DNA of 64,000 nt from Aliarcobacter sp. (GTDB taxonomy: Bacteria; Campylobacterota; Campylobacteria; Campylobacterales; Arcobacteraceae): assembly GCA_028689025.1 (NCBI GenBank), contig JAQTXA010000012.1, forward strand, positions 1 through 64,000, written 5' to 3'. Positions 56,802 through 64,000 of the stretch are shown here, one piece after another. The translations under genes were made by a program, and so were the position numbers. The notes beneath the pieces are model-generated. The model ran no database searches and had not been told where the DNA came from. It was given only the letters and a program-made list of their open reading frames with translations. The first letter of the stretch is position 1, and every line of letters begins with the position of its first letter.

Positions 56802-56834
56802 ACGCAAATATTTTTCACTATAGAAGGAATACAA

Positions 56835-57023
56835 ATGTCAAGAAGATGCGCAATATCTGGAAAAGGACCTATGTCTGGAAACAACGTAAGTCATGCTAAA
56901 AACAGAACTAAAAGAAGATTTTTACCAAACATTAGAACAGTTAGAGTTACACTAGAAGATGGAACTACAACTAAGTTAAAAGTTTCTGCAAAAGAGTTAA
57001 GAACTCTTAAAAAACACTCATAA
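56835..57023 (+). CDS. rpmB: 50S ribosomal protein L28
   Basis: 62 residues starting [21 protein letters not shown], the L28 signature, ending in a basic tail. I chose the ATG at 56835 because GAAGGA lies just upstream and the family starts here. An open frame continues upstream to 56766 but is not part of L28. L28 is a component of the large ribosomal subunit. Confidence 0.96.
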   Translation: MSRRCAISGKGPMSGNNVSHAKNRTKRRFLPNIRTVRVTLEDGTTTKLKVSAKELRTLKKHS

Positions 57024-57046
57024 GAAGGCTCTAGAAAAGTGCTTTC

Positions 57047-58174
57047 ATGAGCATCTTTACTAAAGTAAAAAAGGCTATTGGCTGGGAAATAAGAACAGCC
57101 AAACCTCAATACGATTTAAATCCCTTAATATATTCACAATTAAAACCTTTTAGATTACCATTAATTCTAATTCAGTCTGTAATGATGATAGGAACATTAG
57201 GTTATGTTTACATTGAAGATTATTCAATTATGCATGCCATTTTTCAATCAGCTTATACATTTACTACAACAGGATTTGGTGCATTAAATGAAGCAAATTT
57301 CAGTAATCAAGGAATTGTATTTACTGTATGTTTGATGTTAGCAGGTTTTGCTACTCTTACTTTTTCTGTGGGTATCGTAATTGATGTTATAGCAAACGGT
57401 TCTTTATTAGTATTATTACGGGAGAGAAAAATGCTTTATAAAATAGCAAGATTAAGAAGACATTTTGTGATTTGTTATCATAATGAATATACAGCGCAAC
57501 TTGCTCGTCAATTCAGAGAAAATCATATTCCTTTTGTTGTAGTGGATCCAAGAGAAGATCTTGAAGAAATTGCTAAAGAGAACAATTATCCATATTTTGT
57601 AAAAGAAGAACCTTATAAAGAGGTAGCTTTTTTAAAATCTCATTTAAGTTCTGCAAAGGGTGCTATCTCTTTATCAAAAAATATTTCAGATAATATTACT
57701 CTAATCGCATCAGTTAGACTTTATGAAAAAGAGTTAGGAAGAAATCCTTTTTTAATTATTTCAAATGCAGAAACACAAAATGAAAAAATCAGACTTAAAA
57801 AACTTGGAGCTGATAAAGTTGTAGCAACTCCATCACTTATGGCAAAAAGAGTAAGTGCTATGGCCATAAGACCTGATATGGAAAATGTTCTTGATGAATT
57901 TTTATATAAAAGAGATACTCCAATAGATATGGAAGAAGTTTTTGTAAATGAAGATTCATGGGTAGTTGATAGAGAGATAAAAGATTTACATTTAAGAGAT
58001 AGATTAAAAGTTTCAATTATTGGAATTACAGAAGTAAATGGAAAGTTTATTCAAATGCCAAAGGGAACATTACCAATAAATGCAAATTGTAAATTATTGT
58101 TGGTTGGTTCTCAAAAAGGTATTGTAAGAGCGAAAAGAATTATAAATTTAACTAAAAAACCAGAGGATATATAA
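57047..58174 (+). CDS. Potassium channel protein with TrkA-N/RCK domains
   Basis: 375 residues. A pore region between two membrane helices (about 34-54 and 88-112) carries the selectivity filter TTGFG (74-78). The cytoplasmic part has an RCK domain (FVICYHNEYTAQLARQFRE, about 141-159) whose usual GxGxxG is replaced by CYHNEY, then a TrkA-C-like domain (about 290-370). It is a smaller relative of the channel at 11020-12708 and follows rpmB by 23 bases. Confidence 0.87.
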   Translation: MSIFTKVKKAIGWEIRTAKPQYDLNPLIYSQLKPFRLPLILIQSVMMIGTLGYVYIEDYSIMHAIFQSAYTFTTTGFGALNEANFSNQGIVFTVCLMLAGFATLTFSVGIVIDVIANGSLLVLLRERKMLYKIARLRRHFVICYHNEYTAQLARQFRENHIPFVVVDPREDLEEIAKENNYPYFVKEEPYKEVAFLKSHLSSAKGAISLSKNISDNITLIASVRLYEKELGRNPFLIISNAETQNEKIRLKKLGADKVVATPSLMAKRVSAMAIRPDMENVLDEFLYKRDTPIDMEEVFVNEDSWVVDREIKDLHLRDRLKVSIIGITEVNGKFIQMPKGTLPINANCKLLLVGSQKGIVRAKRIINLTKKPEDI

Positions 58175-58178
58175 AATT

Positions 58179-59360
58179 ATGTTTACTATTTTACCAATCA
58201 AAGGCTATATAGATCAAATAGATGGATTTTATTGTGATGGAATTCATGCAGGACTTAAGCCAAATGGAAATAATGATTTAGGATTTATCTATAGTGATAA
58301 GCCATGTACTGTCGGAGCTATTTTTACAGAAAATAGATTTCAAGCAGCTCCATTAAAACATTTTTTACAATATGGCGAAGATTTTAAAACAAACTTTGTT
58401 TTAATAAATTCAAAAAATGCAAATGCACTAACAGGAAAAAAAGGTATTGAAAATATCAATACACTATTTTCTCAATTAGATTTTGGTTTAGTAAATCCAA
58501 TTATGAGCTCAACTGGTGTTATTGGAAATCCATTACCTATTGAAAAAATTGTTGCAGGTGCAAAAAGATTTGATTTAAGTTCTAAAAATGGTGAGAATCT
58601 TAGTCGTGCTATTATGACAACAGATGCGTATCCTAAAACTTGTATGTATGAAGTAAAACTTGAAGATGGAACTTCTTTTAAAATAGGTGCCGTTGCAAAA
58701 GGTGCTGGAATGATAAATCCAAATCTTGCAACAATGCTTTGTTTTATTTGTACTGATGCTGCTGCTCCTTATGCTGACATTATGGAAGCTTTAAAAGTAA
58801 ATAGTGAAACTACTTTTAATGCAATTTCAGTTGATGGTGATACATCTACAAATGACACAGTAATGGTGTTATCAAATGGTAATTCAAATGCTTATAATAA
58901 AGAAGCATTTAGAGAAGTTTTAAGACTTGTTATGCATGATATGGCTATGTTAATGGTAGCAGATGGTGAGGGTGCAAAAAAAGTTGCTGCATTTGAGGTT
59001 ATAAATGCTGTTTCAGATGAACAAGCTATGATTGCTGCAAAAGCTTTATCAAATTCATTATTAGTAAAAACTGCACTTTTTGGAGAAGATCCAAACTTTG
59101 GAAGAATTGCTTCAACTATTGGTGCTTCAAGAATTGATTGTGATGATGAGAAATTAGTAATTTCTTATAATGATGTAGTTGTTTTTAATAAAGGTGAAAT
59201 CTGTTTTGATGCAACAATTGAAGCAAAAGCTGCTGAAGTATTAAAAAAAGATAAATATAAAATTATTTGTGATATTGGTTTAGGTGAAGGTAAATTCACA
59301 GCTTATGGGTGTGATTTAGGTTATAAATATGTTGAAATTAATGCAGATTATAGAAGCTAA
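58179..59360 (+). CDS. argJ: Glutamate N-acetyltransferase / amino-acid acetyltransferase ArgJ
   Basis: 393 residues. ArgJ transfers the acetyl group from N-acetylornithine to glutamate in arginine synthesis, and some members also acetylate glutamate with acetyl-CoA. The autocleavage region KGAGMINPNLATMLCF places the nucleophile at Thr185, so the precursor should split into two chains. ISVDGDTSTNDTV and EDPNFGRI are also typical. Whether it is mono- or bifunctional is not visible. Confidence 0.96.
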   Translation: MFTILPIKGYIDQIDGFYCDGIHAGLKPNGNNDLGFIYSDKPCTVGAIFTENRFQAAPLKHFLQYGEDFKTNFVLINSKNANALTGKKGIENINTLFSQLDFGLVNPIMSSTGVIGNPLPIEKIVAGAKRFDLSSKNGENLSRAIMTTDAYPKTCMYEVKLEDGTSFKIGAVAKGAGMINPNLATMLCFICTDAAAPYADIMEALKVNSETTFNAISVDGDTSTNDTVMVLSNGNSNAYNKEAFREVLRLVMHDMAMLMVADGEGAKKVAAFEVINAVSDEQAMIAAKALSNSLLVKTALFGEDPNFGRIASTIGASRIDCDDEKLVISYNDVVVFNKGEICFDATIEAKAAEVLKKDKYKIICDIGLGEGKFTAYGCDLGYKYVEINADYRS

Positions 59361-59397
59361 TAAATAACTTTTTACAAAAAATTAAGTACTTAGATAG

Positions 59398-59403
59398 TAT
59401 AAT
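59398..59403 (+). promoter_or_regulatory. -10 box of the YdcH-like gene
   Basis: TATAAT in TTAGATAGTATAATCCC, 29 bases before the ATG at 59433, with TAGGA as the ribosome site. Confidence 0.5.
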
Positions 59404-59432
59404 CCCAAAAAATTAAATACATAGGATGCAAA

Positions 59433-59648
59433 ATGTTTCACGAATACAGAGATGTAATTACAGAGTTAAAACAAAAAGATGGACACTTTCATAAACTTTT
59501 TGAAAAACATAATGAGTTAGATGATGTTATTGCAAAACTAGAAGAATCACATGCTGACCAATTTGAGATTGAAGCTAAGAAAAAAGAGAAGTTAAAGTTA
59601 AAAGATGAAATTTACTCAATGATTGTAAAATTTAAGGGTGAAAATTAA
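59433..59648 (+). CDS. YdcH family (DUF465) small coiled-coil protein
   Basis: 71 residues, almost entirely helical and charged. FHEYRDVITELKQ and FEKHNELDDVIAKLEE followed by KKKEKLKLKDEIYSMI are typical of the DUF465/YdcH family. The function is unknown. It stands alone with its own promoter and terminator. Confidence 0.85.
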   Translation: MFHEYRDVITELKQKDGHFHKLFEKHNELDDVIAKLEESHADQFEIEAKKKEKLKLKDEIYSMIVKFKGEN

Positions 59649-59670
59649 TTTTTTAGTTAACTAAAAAATT
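59647..59670. repeat. Perfect 24-bp palindrome after the YdcH-like gene
   Basis: AATTTTTTAGTT followed by its exact reverse complement, starting in the stop codon of the preceding gene. It precedes the main terminator by one base. It could fold into a hairpin with A/T arms or serve as a protein site. Confidence 0.5.
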
Positions 59671-59671
59671 T

Positions 59672-59708
59672 AAGGGGATGAAAGTTTAGGCTTTTGTCCC
59701 CTTTTTTT
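59672..59708 (+). terminator. Rho-independent terminator
   Basis: AAGGGGATGAAAG (59672-59684) pairs with CTTTTGTCCCCTT along 13 bases, two of them G-T, around a six-base loop and followed by seven Ts. It ends the YdcH-like transcript ahead of the gyrA promoter. Confidence 0.85.
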
Positions 59709-59760
59709 ATATTTTTATTTTTATAAATTTTATTACAACTTATGCTAAGCGCATTTTAGA

Positions 59761-59766
59761 TATAAT
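59761..59766 (+). promoter_or_regulatory. -10 box of gyrA
   Basis: TATAAT within CATTTTAGATATAAT, an extended -10. It is 33 bases before the gyrA ATG, with AAAGG as ribosome site nine bases before the start. Confidence 0.55.
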
Positions 59767-59798
59767 AAATCAATTTTATATTACAAAGGCCTTTTTTT

Positions 59799-62396
59799 AT
59801 GGAAAACCTTTTCGAAAATCAAGATATTATAGACATAAATATTGAAGACTCAGTTAAAGCTTCTTATTTAGATTACTCAATGAGTGTTATTATAGGTAGA
59901 GCATTACCAGATGCAAAAGATGGTTTAAAACCAGTACACAGAAGAATTTTATTTGCAATGCACGATTTAAATATTACTTCTAAATCTGCTTATAAAAAAT
60001 CAGCAAGAATTGTTGGAGATGTTATCGGTAAATATCACCCACATGGTGATACTTCTGTTTATGATGCACTTGTAAGAATGGCACAAACTTTCTCAATGAG
60101 AGCACCACTTGTAGATGGTCAAGGAAACTTCGGTTCTATTGATGGAGATAGCGCAGCTGCTATGAGATATACAGAAGCTAGAATGACAAAAATAGCTGAA
60201 GAAGTTTTAAGAGATTTAGATAAAGATACTGTAAACTTTACTCCAAACTATGATGATACTATGAAAGAACCTTCAGTTCTTCCAACAAGAGTTCCAACTT
60301 TACTTCTAAATGGAAGTGAAGGTATTGCTGTTGGTATGGCTACAAAAATTCCTCCACATAATATTACTGAATTATTAAATGCAGTTTTATACACAATTGA
60401 TAATCCAGAAGCAACTGCTGATGAATTAATGCAATTTATTCAAGGACCAGATTTCCCAACAGGTGGAACAATCTTTGGTAGACGAGGTATTATTGATGCA
60501 TATAATACAGGTAGAGGAAGAGTTAGAATTAGAGCTAAACATCATATTGAAACAAGAGGTAAAAAAGAGATTATTGTTCTTGATGAATTACCTTATCAAG
60601 TTAATAAATCAAGGCTAATTGAACTTATTGCAAACCTTGCAAAAGATAAACAAATTGATGGTATTTCAGAAGTTAGAGATGAATCTGATAGAGAAGGTAT
60701 TAGAGTTGTAATTGAACTTAAAAAAGATGCAATGAGCGAAATAGTTTTAAACAACTTATACAAATCAACTCCAATGGAAACTACTTTTGGAATTATTCTT
60801 TTAGCTGTTTATAACAAAGAGCCAAAAGTATTTACATTACCTCAATTATTAACTGTTTTCTTATCACATAGAAAAACTGTAATTATTAGAAGAACTATTT
60901 TTGATTTAGAAAAAGCAAAAGCTAGAGCTCATATTTTAGAAGGTTTAAAAATTGCTTTAGACAATATTGATGAAGTTGTAAAAATCATTAGAGCAAGTGC
61001 AAATGATCAAGAAGCAAAAGATAGTTTACAAAATAGATTTGGTTTAAGTCCAATTCAATCTCAAGCTATTCTAGATATGAGACTTGGAAGATTAACTGGT
61101 CTTCAAAGGGATAAATTAGAAGCTGAATATCAAGAATTAATGATTTTAATTGCAGAACTTGAATCTATTTTAAAATCTGAAGAGAAATTAAATGAAATCA
61201 TTAAAGAAGAATTAACTGATATTCAAGAAAGATTTGCAAGTGATAGAAGAACTGATATTGAAGACTCTTATGACGAAATTGATATTGAAGATTTAATTCC
61301 AAATGAGCCAATGGTTGTTACAATTACACATAATGGTTATGTAAAAAGAGTTCCAATCAAATCTTATGAAAAACAAAGACGTGGTGGAAAAGGTAAAGTT
61401 GCAGTGACTACTCACGATGATGACTTTATTGAGAAATTCTTTGTAAGTAATACTCATGATACTTTAATGTTTGTTACAAATATGGGTCAATTATATTGGT
61501 TAAAAGTTTACAAAATTCCAGAAGGAAGTAGAACTGCAAAAGGTAAAGCAGTTGTTAACTTAATTAACTTAAGACCTGATGAAAAAATTATGGAAATTAT
61601 TCCAACTCCTGATTTTGATGAATCTAAATCTTTAGTATTCTTCACAAGAAATGGAATTATAAAAAGAACTTCATTAAGTGAGTTCTCAAATATTAGATCA
61701 AATGGTGTAAGAGCGATTGTTCTTGATGATTTAGATGAAATTGTAACAGCAAAAATTGCAGATGTTGAAACTCAATATTTAATGATTTTCACAAGCATGG
61801 GACAATGTATTAGATTCGAAATTGAAAAAACAAGAGATCAAGGAAGAAGTACAAGAGGAGTTAGAGGTATCAAGTTTAAACATGATATTGACTTCGTTGT
61901 AGATGCTGATGTTGTAAGTAATGAAGAACAAGAACTTTTAACTGTGTCTGAAAAAGGTATTGGAAAAAGAACAACTGTCGAAGAGTATAGACTTACAAAT
62001 AGAGCAGGTTCTGGTGTTATTTCTATGAAACTATCTCCAAAAACTGGTAATGTTGTAGGAGAAGTTTTAGTTGATGATACACAAGATTTAATGTTATTAA
62101 CTTCAATTGGAAAAATGATTAGAGTTGATATGCAATCAATTAGAAAAGCTGGAAGAAATACAGCTGGTGTAATTATTGTAAATGTAGATAAAAATGATAA
62201 AGTTGTATCAATTGCTAAATGTCCAAAAGAGGATGAAGAGATAGAACTAGATGAAAATGGAAATATTATTAGATATACAGAAGATGGTGAAATCTTAGAA
62301 TCAATTATAATTGATCATGAATCAAATAAAACACCAACTTTATTAGATGTAATAGATTTAGAAGATGATAATTTAGAAAAAGGTGAGGAAGAATAG
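59799..62396 (+). CDS. gyrA: DNA gyrase subunit A
   Basis: 865 residues. GyrA cuts and rejoins DNA during supercoiling with GyrB. The N-terminal breakage-reunion domain has [18 protein letters not shown] (79-96) and the catalytic Tyr in RYTEARM. The C-terminal beta-pinwheel has the GyrA-box region [11 protein letters not shown] (near 525) followed by repeats. The quinolone-determining residues are Thr85 and Asp89, the unmutated state. The final 50 residues are highly acidic, as in many GyrA proteins. Confidence 0.98.
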   Translation: MENLFENQDIIDINIEDSVKASYLDYSMSVIIGRALPDAKDGLKPVHRRILFAMHDLNITSKSAYKKSARIVGDVIGKYHPHGDTSVYDALVRMAQTFSMRAPLVDGQGNFGSIDGDSAAAMRYTEARMTKIAEEVLRDLDKDTVNFTPNYDDTMKEPSVLPTRVPTLLLNGSEGIAVGMATKIPPHNITELLNAVLYTIDNPEATADELMQFIQGPDFPTGGTIFGRRGIIDAYNTGRGRVRIRAKHHIETRGKKEIIVLDELPYQVNKSRLIELIANLAKDKQIDGISEVRDESDREGIRVVIELKKDAMSEIVLNNLYKSTPMETTFGIILLAVYNKEPKVFTLPQLLTVFLSHRKTVIIRRTIFDLEKAKARAHILEGLKIALDNIDEVVKIIRASANDQEAKDSLQNRFGLSPIQSQAILDMRLGRLTGLQRDKLEAEYQELMILIAELESILKSEEKLNEIIKEELTDIQERFASDRRTDIEDSYDEIDIEDLIPNEPMVVTITHNGYVKRVPIKSYEKQRRGGKGKVAVTTHDDDFIEKFFVSNTHDTLMFVTNMGQLYWLKVYKIPEGSRTAKGKAVVNLINLRPDEKIMEIIPTPDFDESKSLVFFTRNGIIKRTSLSEFSNIRSNGVRAIVLDDLDEIVTAKIADVETQYLMIFTSMGQCIRFEIEKTRDQGRSTRGVRGIKFKHDIDFVVDADVVSNEEQELLTVSEKGIGKRTTVEEYRLTNRAGSGVISMKLSPKTGNVVGEVLVDDTQDLMLLTSIGKMIRVDMQSIRKAGRNTAGVIIVNVDKNDKVVSIAKCPKEDEEIELDENGNIIRYTEDGEILESIIIDHESNKTPTLLDVIDLEDDNLEKGEEE

Positions 62397-62400
62397 AAAG

Positions 62401-63438
62401 ATGAGAAAGTTTAATGTTGCAGTTGTTGGAGCTACTGGTGCAGTTGGGGAAGAATTATTTAGAGTTTTAGAAGAGTATGATTTCCCTATTAATAAATTAA
62501 TACCCTTAGCTAGTTCAAGAAGTGCTGGTTCAAAAGTTGAATATAAAAATAAAGAGATTACAGTTTTAGAATTAACTGAAACTTGTTTTGAAGAAAATGA
62601 TGTTGAAATTGCATTTTTTAGTGCAGGTGGAAGCGTTTCTGAAAAATTTGCAAAATTTGCAGTAGAAGCTGGAGCTGTTGTAATTGATAATACAAGTCAC
62701 TTTAGAATGGATCCAACAGTTCCTTTAGTTGTACCTGAAGTAAATCCAGAAGATATAGCATTATGGAGAGAATCAGGAATTATTGCAAACCCAAATTGTT
62801 CAACTATTCAAATGGTTTTATCTTTAAAACCTCTTGATGAATTATATGGAATTAAAAGAGTTGATGTTTCAACTTATCAAGCAGTTTCTGGTGCTGGAAA
62901 AACTGGTATGGAAGAACTTGTAAAACAAATGCAAGCATTTTTCTCATTTACACTAGATGAAGCAGAAATAAAAGCTTTTCCACATCAAATTGCTTTAAAT
63001 GTAATTCCTCAAATTGACGTTGCTACGGATAATGGATTTACTAAAGAAGAGATGAAAATGGTAAAAGAGACTCAAAAAATTATGCATAAAGATATGCAAA
63101 TTGCAGCAACTTGCGTAAGAGTTCCAGTTCTAAGATCTCATAGTGAATCAATTACAGTTACATTTAATGATGGTGTAGATGTTGATTTAGAAAAAGTAAG
63201 AGAAGTATTAAATAACTTTGAAAATGTAGAAGTTATTGATGATTTACCAAATAAAAAATATCCAATGCCAATTATTTCAACAGATACAGATATTACATAT
63301 GTTGGAAGAATTAGAAAAGATATTTATGCTTCAAATATGATTCACTATTTCAATGTAGCTGATCAAGTAAGAGTAGGGGCTGCAACAAATGCAGTAAGAA
63401 TTGCTCTTAAATGGGCTGACCTAGAAAATAACATCTAA
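62401..63438 (+). CDS. asd: Aspartate-semialdehyde dehydrogenase
   Basis: 345 residues starting MRKFNVAVVGATGAVGEEL. Asd reduces aspartyl phosphate to the semialdehyde for lysine, threonine, methionine and diaminopimelate synthesis. The NADP site is GATGAVG and the catalytic Cys133 lies in NPNCSTIQM. I chose the ATG at 62401 because the product has the normal N-terminus; an upstream GTG at 62383 lies inside gyrA. It is five bases from gyrA, so the two genes may be co-transcribed. Confidence 0.96.
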   Translation: MRKFNVAVVGATGAVGEELFRVLEEYDFPINKLIPLASSRSAGSKVEYKNKEITVLELTETCFEENDVEIAFFSAGGSVSEKFAKFAVEAGAVVIDNTSHFRMDPTVPLVVPEVNPEDIALWRESGIIANPNCSTIQMVLSLKPLDELYGIKRVDVSTYQAVSGAGKTGMEELVKQMQAFFSFTLDEAEIKAFPHQIALNVIPQIDVATDNGFTKEEMKMVKETQKIMHKDMQIAATCVRVPVLRSHSESITVTFNDGVDVDLEKVREVLNNFENVEVIDDLPNKKYPMPIISTDTDITYVGRIRKDIYASNMIHYFNVADQVRVGAATNAVRIALKWADLENNI

Positions 63439-63950
63439 TGTTAGAAAAAATCTTTGAAAATGTAATGTGGAAAGCAAGACTTTTTGTCTTACTTCCCGTT
63501 ATTTTTGGACTTATTGGAGCTATAATACTTTTTGTTGTAGCTTCAAAAGATATTTTTGAAGTTCTGACTTATACGTTAAATGTATATTTAAATGGATTAC
63601 ATCCTGAAAATTTTCATGAAGAGATAGTAAGTAAAATTATTGGGGCAGTTGATTTATATCTAATTGCTGTTGTTATGTTGATTTTTGCATTTGGTTTATA
63701 TGAACTATTTATCTCAAAAATTGATGCAGCAGAAGAAACATCAGCTGGAAATAATATCTTAGCTATTAATTCACTAGATCAATTAAAAGATAAAATTGCA
63801 AAAGTTATTGTAATGGTTTTAATTGTTAGTTTTTTCCAAAAGGTATTGCATACAAATTATGATGGTGCATTGCAAATGTTATATTTTGCTTTATCAATTG
63901 GAATATTATCTGTAGGACTTTACTTTTTAGGTAAAGTTGGAAAACATTAA
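63438..63950 (+). CDS. YqhA-family membrane protein
   Basis: 170 residues with three or four membrane helices. The N-terminal FENVMWKARLFVLLPVIFGLIGAI and later ELFISKIDAAEE are the pattern of the YqhA/UPF0114 family. Function is not established. Its ATG overlaps the asd stop by one base (TAATG), suggesting coupled translation. Confidence 0.82.
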   Translation: MLEKIFENVMWKARLFVLLPVIFGLIGAIILFVVASKDIFEVLTYTLNVYLNGLHPENFHEEIVSKIIGAVDLYLIAVVMLIFAFGLYELFISKIDAAEETSAGNNILAINSLDQLKDKIAKVIVMVLIVSFFQKVLHTNYDGALQMLYFALSIGILSVGLYFLGKVGKH

Positions 63951-63961
63951 AAAGGTAAAAA

Positions 63962-64000
63962 ATGTCAAAAATCTTTGTTGATGCATGTTTTAGAAAACCA
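63962..64000 (+). CDS. hemE: Uroporphyrinogen decarboxylase, first 13 codons
   Basis: Only MSKIFVDACFRKP is visible before the window ends. This matches the start of Campylobacterota HemE, which removes four carboxyl groups from uroporphyrinogen III in haem synthesis. AAAAAGG precedes the ATG. The next residues, normally including the WMMRQAGRY motif, lie outside. Confidence 0.7.
   Translation, partial: MSKIFVDACFRKP

Noticed and set aside
56766-56834. N-terminal extension of L28
   Set aside because: L28 starts at MSRR with a good ribosome site at 56835; the extension contains the gene's own promoter and the end of the previous gene.

Overview
This window is chromosomal DNA from a Campylobacterota bacterium, most likely Arcobacter/Aliarcobacter. 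The evidence is the very low GC content, the gene neighbourhoods (kdsA/ribH/nusB/pyrF, tlyA-ribF, gltBD, EI24 and DUF-type proteins typical of the phylum), Campylobacter-like extended -10 promoters (TTTAGxTATAAT), frequent TTG starts, and a GyrA whose quinolone-determining threonine falls at residue 85, the numbering used for Arcobacter. No rRNA, prophage, IS element or CRISPR array was seen.

Layout. 0-2.7 kb (minus): a peroxiredoxin cut by the window edge, cmoA, ribF and tlyA. 2.7-4.8 kb (plus): an IMPACT/YigZ protein and an orphan secretin. 4.8-7.9 kb (minus): a membrane-anchored HNH-like protein, a cysteine-poor HdrB-like protein and murA. 8.0-15.9 kb (plus): EamA transporter, glutamate-synthase-like protein, a small membrane protein, a K+ channel and kdsA, then ribH-nusB-pyrF. 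The kdsA/ribH junction is split by a minus-strand hypothetical gene, hairpins and an operator-like palindrome. 15.98-17.08 kb: ten tRNA genes, including three initiator tRNAs. 17.3-24.1 kb: two unknown genes, a double-Cache chemoreceptor, a radical SAM/SPASM protein with an apparent ATA start, EI24, a glycerophosphodiesterase and a 35-residue membrane protein. 24.4-32.7 kb: gltB-gltD, cysQ, ferredoxin and ppx.

32.7-56.8 kb is a large surface-glycan locus: LpxL-type acyltransferase, ELM1-like protein, UDP-HexNAc dehydrogenase, WecB epimerase, several glycosyltransferases, an O-antigen ligase/polymerase, rmlA-rmlC ... rmlD-rmlB for dTDP-L-rhamnose, two MBOAT/SGNH O-acylation pairs, a CatB-type acetyltransferase, and on the minus strand gmhB-hldD-hldE-gmhA for ADP-heptose. 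The most striking feature is that the two MBOAT genes, 5,978 bp apart in direct orientation, are essentially identical over 1.2 kb. They then differ over a sharply bounded 222-bp block and become identical again for the last 29 bp. Each is followed by a different SGNH partner, and the repeats bracket rmlD and rmlB.

56.8-64 kb (plus) is housekeeping: rpmB, a second K+ channel, argJ, a YdcH-like protein, gyrA, asd, a YqhA-family protein and the first codons of hemE.

The genes work together mainly in envelope construction (murA, kdsA, heptose, rhamnose, O-antigen and acyl decorations), nitrogen assimilation (gltBD) and flavin synthesis (ribF, ribH). All functional names are inferred from sequence motifs and family knowledge; no database search was run.
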